Shown here: one piece after another, positions 25,471 to 34,220 of the stretch
Position numbering within the stretch: the first letter of the stretch is position 1
Layout of the letters: each line of letters opens with the position of its first letter
The notes under the pieces: model-generated
Told to the model about the DNA's origin: nothing
Database searches by the model: none
What the model saw: only the letters and a program-made list of their open reading frames with translations
Made by a program: the position numbers and the translations under genes
Assembly: GCA_049968515.1 (NCBI GenBank)
Contig: JBMFQR010000007.1
Coordinates: 1 to 64,000, forward strand
DNA from: JAOACQ01 sp049968515
GTDB taxonomy: Bacteria; Spirochaetota; Brevinematia; Brevinematales; JAOACQ01
DNA: 64,000 nucleotides
Direction: 5' to 3'

Positions 25471-27105
25471 ATGTTAAAGAATCTGAAACTATCGAATAAA
25501 ATTATTCTTGTGTGCCTTTCAATTATCTTGATTTTTTCCCTCTTTGTCCTCGTTTATATTTATCCGAGAGTTAAAAAGAATCTTTATAACGAAAATTATC
25601 TTAAAACAAGGCATCTTGTGGAAGTTGCATATGGAGTTATGGAATATTTCGACAATCAGGTGAAGAATGGAAAAATGACAATCTTTGAGGCTCAGGAACT
25701 GGCAAAATCGCAGATCAAAATGCTGAGATATGAAAAGGAAGAGTACTTCTGGCTGAATGATATGCGTCCATATATGATAATGCATCCCTATAAATCTGAA
25801 CTTGATGGAACAGACCTTTCCGACTACAAGGATCCCAATGGAAAAAGGATCTTTGTAGAATTTGTAGAGGTGTGTAAAAAAAATGGAGAGGGCTTTGTAG
25901 ACTATATGTGGCCAAAACCCGGGTTTACAAAACCAGTCCCAAAAATCTCCTACGTAAAGCTCTATAAACCATGGGGCTGGATTGTCGGATCCGGAATATA
26001 TCTTGATAATGTAGATAAAGAAGTTGGCATTTTATTTCAAGCTATTTTGTTGGTTATGCTTGCAATAGTTATATTTTCAATCCTGATCTCCTATGTAATG
26101 ATAAGGAGCATTTCTTTGCCAATAAACAAAGTGAGTAAAGATCTTTTTGTATCATCCAATCAGCTTGAATCAGCAGCAAATCAGGTCTCATCATCAAGTC
26201 AGGAGTTATCAAGTGGAGCAAGTGAACTTGCGAGTTCTGTAGAGGAAATTACAAGTAGTATGGAGGAATTACAATCTATCATTGAGTCAAATACAAAAAC
26301 AGTAAATGAAACAGAAATATTAATGAAGGAAACAAATGAAAGTGCAGTAAATTCAACAAGACAGACAGAAGAATTACAGAAGGCAATGAATGTAGTAAAT
26401 GAAAATGCCAAAAAGATTGTGAAGATAAACAAGGTCATTGATGATATAGCTTTCCAGACAAGTATTCTGGCACTTAATGCAGCTGTAGAAGCAGCAAGAG
26501 CTGGTGAAGCAGGAAGAGGTTTCTCCGTTGTAGCAGAGCAGGTAAAATCTCTTGCTCAGAAGAGTGCCGAGGCAGCAAAGGAAACAACTGACCTTATTGA
26601 CAGTGTGGTGGAGAGCATAAACGCTGAACAGGAAAGACTAAATGTCGTAAAAGAAAGTTCCCAGAAGGTAAGCGAACTCGCTAATAAAGTAAATATACTT
26701 CTGGATGAAATTACCACAGCATTAAAAGAGCAGTCCAAGGGGGCAACTCAGGTCACAAAAGCTATATCACAGGTTAATACGGTGGTACAGCAAACAGCTG
26801 CCTCCAGCGAAGAAACAGCAAGTGCTGGAGAAGAACTACTTACTCAGGTGGAACAATTGAGAGACGCCATCTTTGTATTAAATGGAATAGTAAATGGTAT
26901 GAAGGCAGCAGAAAAGGAACGCAAAGAAACAGAAAAAAAGGTTGCTGGTCAAAAGATAAAAAAAGGAGAGATTGCAAAAAAGGCACATGAAGTAAGAATG
27001 GAACTTGAAGCGTCTCATAGAAAAAAAGAAGCTGATGTGACAGAAGGAGTGGAAATAATAAAACCAGAAGAAAAAATACCTCTTGAGGACTTCAAGGACT
27101 TTTAA
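25471..27105 (+). CDS. Methyl-accepting chemotaxis protein with periplasmic Cache domain
   Basis: A 544-residue transmembrane receptor. TM1 is at about residues 10-33. The periplasmic sCache-type domain (~35-190) includes YFWLNDMRPYMIMHPYK and WGWIVGSGIYLD, typical of single-Cache receptors for small organic acids or similar ligands. TM2 is at about 192-212. A short linker precedes the cytoplasmic coiled coil, with the highly conserved hairpin tip IAFQTSILALNAAVEAARAG then GRGFSVVAEQVKSLA (~325-375). Glutamine/glutamate pairs suitable for methylation by the operon's CheR occur on both sides. There is no C-terminal NWETF-type CheR tether. ATG 25471 follows GAGGAGG and is chosen over TTG 25456. 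Confidence 0.93.
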   Translation: MLKNLKLSNKIILVCLSIILIFSLFVLVYIYPRVKKNLYNENYLKTRHLVEVAYGVMEYFDNQVKNGKMTIFEAQELAKSQIKMLRYEKEEYFWLNDMRPYMIMHPYKSELDGTDLSDYKDPNGKRIFVEFVEVCKKNGEGFVDYMWPKPGFTKPVPKISYVKLYKPWGWIVGSGIYLDNVDKEVGILFQAILLVMLAIVIFSILISYVMIRSISLPINKVSKDLFVSSNQLESAANQVSSSSQELSSGASELASSVEEITSSMEELQSIIESNTKTVNETEILMKETNESAVNSTRQTEELQKAMNVVNENAKKIVKINKVIDDIAFQTSILALNAAVEAARAGEAGRGFSVVAEQVKSLAQKSAEAAKETTDLIDSVVESINAEQERLNVVKESSQKVSELANKVNILLDEITTALKEQSKGATQVTKAISQVNTVVQQTAASSEETASAGEELLTQVEQLRDAIFVLNGIVNGMKAAEKERKETEKKVAGQKIKKGEIAKKAHEVRMELEASHRKKEADVTEGVEIIKPEEKIPLEDFKDF

Positions 27106-27126
27106 ATTATTACTGAAAGGCAGGTA

Positions 27127-27180
27127 GCCAGTATGTAAGGTTGCAAATAAAACAGCACACTGGCATCTAACTGCAATCTT
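27127..27180 (+). other. Candidate pseudoknot in the leader of the divergent receptor gene
   Basis: Two interleaved complementary pairs are seen: GCCAGT (27127-27132) with ACTGGC (27159-27164), and AAGGTTGCA (27137-27145) with TGCAATCTT (27172-27180, one G-U pair). The order a-b-a'-b' is that of an H-type pseudoknot. It lies between the receptor gene and the next start codon, ending ~30 bases before the ribosome site. No known riboswitch class is recognised, and chance pairing is possible. Confidence 0.3.
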
Positions 27181-27221
27181 AAAAAATCATCAAAATTCAG
27201 TGTTCCTGTAGGGGGAAGAAA

Positions 27222-28775
27222 ATGATAAATGTTTTTAGTAGAAAAAGCAAAAGATTTTTTTCCCTTATTTATTTTTTGATTTCTATATCTCTTGCGGCTA
27301 ACTTTTTTTCACTCTATGGGCTTTACTTCAAAAGGACAGACATTCATTTTTTTCTGGTGGTGTTCTATAATGCTTTATTCTGTCTTGCTTTTATAGCAAT
27401 GTTTCTGTTCCACAGGATTTTTTTTAAACAGTTAAATAAAAGTCTTAAAGCAATGAAGATTTTTAAGGGAAATGAACAATTTCTCCTCTCCTTTCTCAAG
27501 ATAGTAAAGGAACTCAATGAGTCCACAGTGAAAAGTGAATTCAAAGAGGTTAAAAATATAATATCAGATATTTCAGAAATACTCGGCAAACTCAGTCTGA
27601 AAGAAGAGAAAACCTCTGAAGAAGAAGTCATTTACAATACTATCCTCAAAATTGAAGAGCTAGACGAAAACATCAATCTCTACTTTTTTCAATCAATATC
27701 TCTTATAGAATTGCTGATAAAAAAGATAACAGAAATTGCAAACAACATTCTCATTGAAAACAAACATATTATGAATAATATATTGTGCCCCACCTATTTA
27801 TCTTTAGAGATATCAAATGAATGGAAAAAAAGAATAGAAAATGTTTTTGATAAGAGTTTGAGTGATACTTTTAAAAAAATAACTTTTATAAAAGAGATTA
27901 ACGAAAGTAACTCAAGACTTATTAAAGATACAGTTGATAGTTTCATAGAAGAACAGAAGAATAGCTCACTGTTTTTACTTAAACAAAAAGAGGGACTCGG
28001 TGAATTCTTTTCCCATATGGAAAAGTTTGAACAGAGTATTTTTAGTTATATAGAAGAATTTTACAAAGAGTTTGAAAAAATAGGCAATGCAATAAAAAAT
28101 ATAGAATCCATTTCAGAAACGATGAAGGTGGTTTCCCTTAATATGAACATTGAAGCAAGTAAAACCCATGGAAATAAAGCATTTAACATACTTGCAAAAG
28201 AATTGCATTCACTTTCAGAAAAAACAGAAAAATTTGCGATCGAAATAGAAAAGGGGATAAAGTCTTCATTATCAAGAATAAAAGAGGAAAAAGAAAAACA
28301 GCTTGAAGAACTTAAAAAACTTCACAATTTGATAAACATCTCAAAGTCTTTGACATCCGAGTATGACCAGAACATACAAAACCTCAATAGTTCGCTATCT
28401 AAATTAATAGAGAAAATTAACGAAAACAACGAAAGAAACAAGACATTAATATTTGAGCTGTTTAAGAGCTTTCAGGAAGTTTCTATTACAAAGGAAGAAT
28501 TAAATCATAAGGACTTTTTTATAACTAAAAAAATAGAGGAAATCAGCGAAACTCTTTTAAGTATTTTGAAAGAAAAAAAGCTTTGTCTGGAGGAAGAACG
28601 TAATTATAATGACAAAAAAAGAGTACTTGAAGAACTCCTAACAATAATTTCCACAAGCAGGGAAAAGGAATTTTTAAAGGAGCTTTATATGAAATATCTT
28701 AATGAAGAATTAAAGGAAAAAGAAATTCAGGATGAAAAAATTTCAAAGACAGAAGAGGGTGTCATACTGTTTTAG
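27222..28775 (+). CDS. Divergent chemoreceptor-like membrane protein
   Basis: A 517-residue protein with two membrane helices near the N-terminus (~12-33 and ~44-66) and almost no periplasmic loop, followed by ~440 residues of cytoplasmic coiled coil. A degenerate MCP hairpin is visible: IESISETMKVVSLNMNIEASKTHGNKAFNILAKELHSLSEK aligns with the canonical I-x-x-I-A-x-Q-T-N-L-L-A-L-N-A-A-I-E-A-A-R core but has lost most of the hallmark residues at the tip (given here in pieces: SLNMNIEASK, FNILAKELHSLSEK). It sits inside the che operon between the Cache receptor and cheR. It could be a cytoplasmic-signal receptor, an array scaffold or a competitor of true receptors. CheA/CheW contact cannot be assumed. 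The ribosome site is AGGGGGAAG. Confidence 0.7.
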   Translation: MINVFSRKSKRFFSLIYFLISISLAANFFSLYGLYFKRTDIHFFLVVFYNALFCLAFIAMFLFHRIFFKQLNKSLKAMKIFKGNEQFLLSFLKIVKELNESTVKSEFKEVKNIISDISEILGKLSLKEEKTSEEEVIYNTILKIEELDENINLYFFQSISLIELLIKKITEIANNILIENKHIMNNILCPTYLSLEISNEWKKRIENVFDKSLSDTFKKITFIKEINESNSRLIKDTVDSFIEEQKNSSLFLLKQKEGLGEFFSHMEKFEQSIFSYIEEFYKEFEKIGNAIKNIESISETMKVVSLNMNIEASKTHGNKAFNILAKELHSLSEKTEKFAIEIEKGIKSSLSRIKEEKEKQLEELKKLHNLINISKSLTSEYDQNIQNLNSSLSKLIEKINENNERNKTLIFELFKSFQEVSITKEELNHKDFFITKKIEEISETLLSILKEKKLCLEEERNYNDKKRVLEELLTIISTSREKEFLKELYMKYLNEELKEKEIQDEKISKTEEGVILF

Positions 28776-28784
28776 GAAATTCGT

Positions 28785-29609
28785 ATGGAAATAGAAGCAA
28801 AGCTTTCAGACGAACTCTATAAAAAATTCAGAGAGCTATTTTACAAACGCACAGGGATATATCTGAAAGATTACAAGAAATATCTTGTTGAATACAGGCT
28901 TCTTAAGTTTGTCGGACCGGGCAGACGTTTTAACAGCTTTGAAGATCTTTATAACGCAATTGAAAATGATAAAACCGGAGGTTTAACCAAAGAATTTGTC
29001 AATTCACTAACTACAAATTATACTTACTTTTTTCGTGAAGAAGTGCATTTTGATTTTTTAAAAAATTACTTGAGACAGAATATTCATAAAGAACCATATA
29101 TCAGATTCTGGAGTGCTGGTTGTTCTACAGGTGAGGAGGCTTATAGCATATCGATATCCTGTTTTGAAGCTGTTGAAAACCCCTTTGATTATGACTTAAA
29201 AATACTTGCAACAGATATTTCCCTGAAAGTAATTGAAGTTGCAAATCAGGGAATTTATCATTATAATCGTATGCTTAAGGGAAGCATAGAAGACAAAATA
29301 TTAAAAAGGTATTTTATATTTGACAGAGAAAATAAGGATTTTATTTTGAAAGATGAAGTAAAAAGACTTGTTGCCTTCAGATACTTAAATCTTATGGATA
29401 ATTATCCTTTTAAAAAAAAATTTGATATTGTCTTCTTGAGAAATGTTTTGATATATTTTGATATAGAAGAAAAGGAATATATTCTTGATAAGATTTTTGA
29501 CGTAATAAAAGACAATGGCTATATGATATTAGGTTTGTCTGAAAGCCTTGTTGGAGTGAAGCATAAATTTCAAATTCTAAAAAATTCTATCTACCATAAG
29601 AGATATTAA
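28785..29609 (+). CDS. cheR: Chemoreceptor methyltransferase CheR
   Basis: A 274-residue SAM-dependent methyltransferase that methylates glutamates of chemoreceptors. The N-terminal helical domain has RTGIYLKDYKKYLVEYRL. The link to the catalytic domain is SLTTNYTYFFREEVHFDFL (canonical T-N-E-T-x-F-F-R-E, here with Tyr for Glu). The SAM-binding loop is FWSAGCSTGEEAYSI, and FDIVFLRNVLIYFD is the later family motif. It starts 9 bases after the divergent receptor gene and precedes cheD. Confidence 0.94.
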   Translation: MEIEAKLSDELYKKFRELFYKRTGIYLKDYKKYLVEYRLLKFVGPGRRFNSFEDLYNAIENDKTGGLTKEFVNSLTTNYTYFFREEVHFDFLKNYLRQNIHKEPYIRFWSAGCSTGEEAYSISISCFEAVENPFDYDLKILATDISLKVIEVANQGIYHYNRMLKGSIEDKILKRYFIFDRENKDFILKDEVKRLVAFRYLNLMDNYPFKKKFDIVFLRNVLIYFDIEEKEYILDKIFDVIKDNGYMILGLSESLVGVKHKFQILKNSIYHKRY

Positions 29610-29626
29610 CCTGCGGAGGAAAATTA

Positions 29627-30124
29627 ATGGATATTAATAATGAATACTTTTTAAATCCCGGAGAACTAATCTTTTCCAAAAAACCAATAGTAATAAAGAC
29701 AGTTCTGGGAAGCTGTGTTGCAGTAACTCTATATGACAAAGTTAACAGATGGGGTGGAATGTGTCATTACCTACTTCCGGTCTCACCATCAGATGAACAC
29801 AATAGTACAAAATATGGAAATGTAGCAATTTATACCTTAATAAATAAATTTATTAAGAAAAATAACTCGAGAAAAGAGGATCTCATTGCCACAATAATCG
29901 GTGGAGCATTCATAATATTTGACGAAAGGGAAATATTCTTCATAGGAGACAGAAATGTTGATATTGCTACAGAAATTTTGAGAAAGGAAAAAATCTTTGT
30001 AAAGCAGATGCACACTGGTGGTGAACATGGAAAAAAGGTTTATTTTAATTCTTCAACAAATATGCTAAAGGTTGAAATATTAGAACATATTACTCTTGAG
30101 GATCTTTACAATAATAAGATATAA
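29627..30124 (+). CDS. cheD: Chemoreceptor glutamine deamidase CheD
   Basis: A 165-residue CheD, which deamidates receptor glutamines to glutamates and in many species is controlled by CheC. The catalytic Cys30 (VLGSCVAVTLYD) and His47 (MCHYLLP) are present, as are IIGGAF and the C-terminal HTGGEHGKKV loop. No cheC or cheX is in the window. GGAGG precedes ATG 29627. Confidence 0.94.
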   Translation: MDINNEYFLNPGELIFSKKPIVIKTVLGSCVAVTLYDKVNRWGGMCHYLLPVSPSDEHNSTKYGNVAIYTLINKFIKKNNSRKEDLIATIIGGAFIIFDEREIFFIGDRNVDIATEILRKEKIFVKQMHTGGEHGKKVYFNSSTNMLKVEILEHITLEDLYNNKI

Positions 30125-30200
30125 GAAATTTTGCTTTTTTTATTTAGTAAGTTTATATTATTAATGAAGTTTAAGTTAAAAATTTTTAAGAGGGGGCGAA

Positions 30201-30407
30201 GTGGCTCTCTTAATCGATCTCTATGAAGCATTAAAAAAAACAGCCGGAGAGGAAAAAGTAAGAAAAGCAATCGAAAATCTTGAGGCTCACAAGCATTGGA
30301 TTTTCAATGATTGTTATTCTTATGAGCCTTTACAGATTTTTTGGATAAAAAATTTTAATCTCTTAGATGAGCTGAACCGAGCAACTTTTTATAAGGCTTT
30401 TCAGTGA
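30201..30407 (+). CDS. Small unknown protein inside the che operon
   Basis: A 68-residue protein with a GTG start at 30201 behind GAGGGGG. It looks soluble and helical: ALLIDLYEALKKTAGEEKVRKAIENLEA and then an aromatic-rich stretch (HWIFNDCYSYEPLQIFWIKN). I do not recognise a family. It lies between cheD and cheB on the same strand with a good ribosome site, which argues for a real gene linked to chemotaxis, perhaps a small regulator. The 76 bases before it are AT-rich and might hold a promoter. Confidence 0.6.
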   Translation: MALLIDLYEALKKTAGEEKVRKAIENLEAHKHWIFNDCYSYEPLQIFWIKNFNLLDELNRATFYKAFQ

Positions 30408-30450
30408 AATGCTCCCAGAAGTAACATTACATATTTTGGATGTATAAAAA

Positions 30451-31509
30451 ATGAAAAAAATAAAGGTTTTAGTTGTTGATGATTCTGCCATAGTAAGGGA
30501 TGTGATTTCAAATGAATTAAACAAACAACCAGATATGGAGGTTGTAGGCGTCGCAATTGACCCATTCATAGCAAGAGATAAGATTGTCAAGCTTAAACCC
30601 GATGTTATAACCCTCGATATTGAAATGCCGAGAATGGATGGATTGACATTCCTTGAAAAACTCATGCAATATTATCCTATTCCAGTGATTATTGTTAGCT
30701 CCATTACAACACAGGATAAATATGCAGCAATAAAAGCTCTCGAACTCGGGGCGTTCGATGTTGTCAATAAACCCCATGGGACCTATTCTGTAGGCGAAGT
30801 TAAAGAAGAGATAATAACCAAGATAAGAAATGCCTTTTCTAATAGAGAGACATTTCTGAAAAAATGGCATAGTGTCTCAAAAGATATTGAAAGGGCAAAA
30901 ACAGAAAGGAAAAAATACATTCTCTCTCAGCTTACCACAACCGATAAACTTATAGCCATCGGGGCATCAACAGGAGGAACGATAGCTATAGAACATATAC
31001 TTTCAAGTCTGCCAAAAAACCTTCCCCCGATTGTCATTACCCAGCATATGCCAGAGGGCTTCACAAACCAATTTGCAAGAAGGTTAAATGATATGTGTGA
31101 GCTTGAAGTAAAAGAGGCAGAGGACGAAGAGAACCTTGTAGCCGGTACTGCCTACATTGCAAAGGGAGGAAAGCATCTAAAATTTGAAAGAAGTGGAAAT
31201 CTGCTTAAAACAAAACTTACCGACGGTGAAAGAGTAAATTTTCAGAGACCCTCTGTGGATGTAATGTTCAAATCAATAGCTGAAGTAGCTGGTAAAAATG
31301 CTCTCGGCATCTTACTTACCGGCATGGGCAGGGATGGTGCGGATGGTTTACTTGCAATGAAACAGAGTGGTGCTACCACAATAGCTCAGGATGAAAAAAG
31401 CTCCATTGTCTGGGGAATGCCAGGGGCTGCGGTACACATCGGTGCTGCAATGGAAGTCCTTCCACTGGATGAAATTGCAAAAAGAATTGTCGAATTTGCA
31501 GGGCGATGA
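30451..31509 (+). CDS. cheB: Chemotaxis methylesterase CheB
   Basis: A 352-residue receiver-controlled methylesterase/deamidase. The receiver domain (1-~125) has VVDDSAIVRD and VITLDIEMPRMDGL (phospho-Asp ~52). The C-terminal esterase has the catalytic triad in IAIGASTGGT (Ser), TQHMPEGFT (His) and GMGRDGADG (Asp). It removes methyl groups added by CheR and completes adaptation. No obvious Shine-Dalgarno sequence lies at ATG 30451, so it may be coupled to the small gene upstream. Last gene of the operon; no clear terminator was seen. Confidence 0.95.
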   Translation: MKKIKVLVVDDSAIVRDVISNELNKQPDMEVVGVAIDPFIARDKIVKLKPDVITLDIEMPRMDGLTFLEKLMQYYPIPVIIVSSITTQDKYAAIKALELGAFDVVNKPHGTYSVGEVKEEIITKIRNAFSNRETFLKKWHSVSKDIERAKTERKKYILSQLTTTDKLIAIGASTGGTIAIEHILSSLPKNLPPIVITQHMPEGFTNQFARRLNDMCELEVKEAEDEENLVAGTAYIAKGGKHLKFERSGNLLKTKLTDGERVNFQRPSVDVMFKSIAEVAGKNALGILLTGMGRDGADGLLAMKQSGATTIAQDEKSSIVWGMPGAAVHIGAAMEVLPLDEIAKRIVEFAGR

Positions 31510-31573
31510 ATTTTAACCAATATGCATTGTTCAGATTCGCAAAGAGCTGGCTTTACACAGTGCCGATGAAAAT

Positions 31574-31644
31574 GTAGTTACAATGATGACAAGTGGAAAT
31601 ATAAAGCATGTCGTTACAATAATGAGAGTGGAAATATAAAGCAA
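31574..31644 (+). repeat. Two tandem ~36-bp direct repeats
   Basis: 31574-31609 and 31610-31644 share GT(A/C)GTTACAAT(G/A)ATGA and AGTGGAAATATAAAGCA in the same order, differing at a few bases and one 1-base gap. They lie between cheB and the promoter of the following gene, just upstream of the -35 element, so they could be a degraded mobile remnant or operator sites. Confidence 0.7.
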
Positions 31645-31653
31645 TGCTATTTT

Positions 31654-31682
31654 TTTACAATATTTTAAAAATAGTTTATAAT
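31654..31682 (+). promoter_or_regulatory. Sigma-70 promoter for the outer-membrane protein gene
   Basis: TTTACA (31654-31659), 17 bases, TATAAT (31677-31682). AGGAGG and ATG 31723 follow 30-40 bases downstream. Confidence 0.75.
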
Positions 31683-31722
31683 CAGTCAGTGGTAGATTTT
31701 GATTTGATGTAGGAGGATTTTT

Positions 31723-32413
31723 ATGAAAAAGCTTGTCTGTTTTTTGGTGTTGTTTTTGTTAGTTATGGCAGAGTTTTCCTTTAGTGCCACGACAAATACA
31801 GAAACTACGAAAAAGAAAGATAAAAAAACCACAATCACAGAAAAAAAGGCAGCTACCAACACAATAGAGGCAACTGAACAAAAAAAAAGAAGAAAAAGCT
31901 TATAATTTTGGGAGCTATTTTAAACCTGGAACGATAGCATTAAATCTTGGTATTGGTTTTGCTTTTTTCTGGGGTGGTTTTGATATTTATCCAGGTGCAG
32001 AATATACCTTTTATCAATTTAAAATTGCCAATAGAGTGCCCTTTGATATAGGTGTTGCTTTAAGGGGAGTTTTTTATTCCTGGTCTACAACCATTGGTAG
32101 TGAGAGTTATGGTTTTGTTATTTATGGGGCTGGGGCATTCGGCACAATTCATTTTAGTCTAAACTCTATAGAAAAGATGCCAGCTTTTCTTAAGAAAATA
32201 GATGTATATTATGGGCTCGGCTTAAGATTCTTCCTTCAATCCTGGACAGGGAATATTGCATATCTTAATAGTCTGGGTTATAACTATGGTGGAATAAGTT
32301 TTGCTACTCTTGGTGGAGTTAATTATTTTATTATAGATCATCTTGCCATAAATATTGAGGCTTCTTACTACGGTTATGGTGGATTTCTGGTAGGAGTTGT
32401 TTATAAGTTTTAA
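31723..32413 (+). pseudogene. Outer-membrane barrel protein, frameshifted at an A9 run
   Basis: The first frame gives a signal peptide (MKKLVCFLVLFLLVMAEFSF, cleavage near FSFSA-T) and a Thr/Lys-rich linker and stops at 31903-31905. The next frame continues without a break from the same point as EKAYNFGSYFKPG to a glycine- and aromatic-rich barrel ending GYGGFLVGVVYKF (terminal Phe). The switch is at nine A residues, 31880-31888; eight would restore one frame of 229 codons. The strong promoter and ribosome site and the conserved second frame suggest a gene that is switched by slippage or recently broken. A sequencing error in the homopolymer is also possible. The product would be a small outer-membrane protein of unknown role. 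Confidence 0.72.
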
Positions 32414-32756
32414 CATTTTGTGGGATTTACAGAAAATCTGTTCATCTTTTTTAGCACAGGAAAAAATAATATTTAATAAACCAGCCTTTCATTATTCTAT
32501 ATGTTATATGGAGAGAGATTATTTATTGTTATAAAAGACAATGCTTGCTTTTATAATAATTTTAACCAGCCAATTTCAGGATTAAAGTCCAACATGTTTA
32601 GATTAGGATATAAGCAGGTGAAAAATAAGAAGGGCTATGAAACACCTTTCAAAATTAAGGTATTACTTTTTGTTAATGAAAAAAAGTTGACAAAAAGAAA
32701 TTAATTGTTTATCCTTAATTAATAAGCGAAATTTTATTCATAGGAGGAAGAATAAA
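32414..32756. other. Intergenic region with promoter for the binding-protein gene
   Basis: The 343 bases contain no gene I can support; a 67-codon frame at 32501-32704 has no ribosome site and no recognisable content. A likely promoter for the next gene is TTGACA at 32687-32692 with TATCCT at 32710-32715 (17-base spacer). TAGGAGGAAG at 32742-32751 is the ribosome site of the binding protein. Confidence 0.55.
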
Positions 32757-33926
32757 ATGAAAAGATTACTTTCGATTTTTACGATTGGAGTGATAGCTCT
32801 ATTTTCATGTGCAAAACCAGTAGTCATAGGTTTTGTTGACAATGTTTCGGGTTTTACTGGAAAGAGAGGTAACAACTTCAGAATGGCTGCCCAGATTGCA
32901 ATTGATGAAAAGAATAAGGCTGGGGGAATAAAGGGACATAAGCTTGCACTAAAAGTTTTTGACACAAAGGGTGATCAGAAGGCTTCTCTTGAAGCAATGG
33001 ATAAACTTATACAGCAGAAGGCAGTGGCTGTAATTGGTGGACCAGAATTAGCGGAAAAGGCACAATCATCAAAGACAATTTTAATGATTGTAAATTCAAG
33101 ATATAAAGTTGAAGTTTCTCCGGCAGATTTTATTTTTAGAAATACTCTTTCATATGAACTTGAGGCAATAGTACTTGCAAAATATGTTTACAATGTAATA
33201 GGTATAAAGAAAATAGCGATTCTTGTTGTGACCAATGCTTATGGAACACAGGTATCTGAAAGTTTTAAGAAGACTTTTATTGAAGAAGGCGGAAGTGTTG
33301 TGATTGAAAAGTATATTCATCACATAGAGGATCCTTATTCTGATGATTCAGATTTCAAAGATGAGCTAAAAGAAATAAAAGGAAAAGCAGAAGCAATATT
33401 TATTCCAAATGGCCCAGTTGAAAATCAGAGGATTCTTATAAGTGCAGATGAACTGGGGATGAAAGTCAAGTTTATCAGTTCAAGCAGTTATCATGACCCA
33501 GATGTTTTCTCTCCTGAGGTGGGAGAACTTGCAAATGGAGTTTATTTTTCAAGTATCCCTGAAGATTTAACTGAAATTCCTCCTGCAAGAGAAAGCTTTG
33601 AAAAGGCGTTTGAAGCAAAGTTCAAGCTTACACCCACTTATGAAGCAATAAATGCTTATGATGCAACAAAGTTGATAATTGCTGCAATTGAAAAGACATA
33701 CGATGAAGCGACTTCTGAAGAGAAGGCTTCGTTTAAGCTTGACCCTGAAAAGATAAAGCAGAATCTTCTTGGGATTAAAGACTTTGATGGTGTTATGTCA
33801 AAACTGAGTGTTCTTGAGAATGGAGAGGTTAACAGGGAAGTTGGTATATATAAATCTGAGCTTATGGGATTTGTACAGCAGGGTGTTTATTTACTTCAGG
33901 ATGGTAAGATAGTTCAGGTAAGATAG
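32757..33926 (+). CDS. LivJ-type periplasmic substrate-binding lipoprotein
   Basis: A 389-residue lipoprotein (signal ends IALFSCAKP) of the Peripla_BP_6 family used by branched-chain amino acid and related ABC importers. Typical features are GFVDNVSGFTGKRGNNF, RMAAQIAIDEKNKAGGIKG and AVIGGPE. A hinge with IAILVVTNAYGTQVSESFK and TPTYEAINAYDATKLIIAAI follows. No permease or ATPase gene is adjacent, so the transporter partners must be elsewhere, or the protein serves a receptor. The ligand is not predictable. A strong terminator follows, so the gene is monocistronic. Confidence 0.88.
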   Translation: MKRLLSIFTIGVIALFSCAKPVVIGFVDNVSGFTGKRGNNFRMAAQIAIDEKNKAGGIKGHKLALKVFDTKGDQKASLEAMDKLIQQKAVAVIGGPELAEKAQSSKTILMIVNSRYKVEVSPADFIFRNTLSYELEAIVLAKYVYNVIGIKKIAILVVTNAYGTQVSESFKKTFIEEGGSVVIEKYIHHIEDPYSDDSDFKDELKEIKGKAEAIFIPNGPVENQRILISADELGMKVKFISSSSYHDPDVFSPEVGELANGVYFSSIPEDLTEIPPARESFEKAFEAKFKLTPTYEAINAYDATKLIIAAIEKTYDEATSEEKASFKLDPEKIKQNLLGIKDFDGVMSKLSVLENGEVNREVGIYKSELMGFVQQGVYLLQDGKIVQVR

Positions 33927-33940
33927 TTTTTATTTAGACA

Positions 33941-33975
33941 AAAGCCACCTTCAAATGAAGGTGGCTTTTTTGTTT
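33941..33975 (+). terminator. Intrinsic terminator after the binding-protein gene
   Basis: AAAGCCACCTTC (33941-33952), loop AAAT, GAAGGTGGCTTT (33957-33968) form a 12-bp perfect stem followed by TTTTGTTT. Confidence 0.93.
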
Positions 33976-34220
33976 AAGGTTTTGTGATAAATGAGAATGG
34001 TCATAAAGTTGCCTCTTAGAATTGAAATGGGACATTTCTACTTATTATGAAATGTGTGACATTTTAATTTTATTGACACAAAAATCCCACACATATTGAA
34101 AAAATTTATCCATTAACTTATAATTATTGAATATCATATTTGATAAGGATGACTTTCATTCTCACTATAAAATGGTTTTAGAGAGTGCCTTTGACAAATA
34201 TAATAAGATAGGAGGGGAAT
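33976..34220. other. Intergenic region with inverted repeat
   Basis: ACATTTC (34032-34038) and GAAATGT (34049-34055) form a 7-bp stem, with GGGACATTTC and TGTGACATTTT as related words around it, reminiscent of degraded insertion-sequence ends. TATAAT at 34199-34204 lies just upstream of GGAGGGG and the next start; a matching -35 box is weak. Nothing else is recognised. Confidence 0.4.

Noticed and set aside
32501..32704. 67-codon frame before the binding-protein gene
   Set aside because: No ribosome site, no recognisable content, and it overlaps the likely promoter of the next gene.
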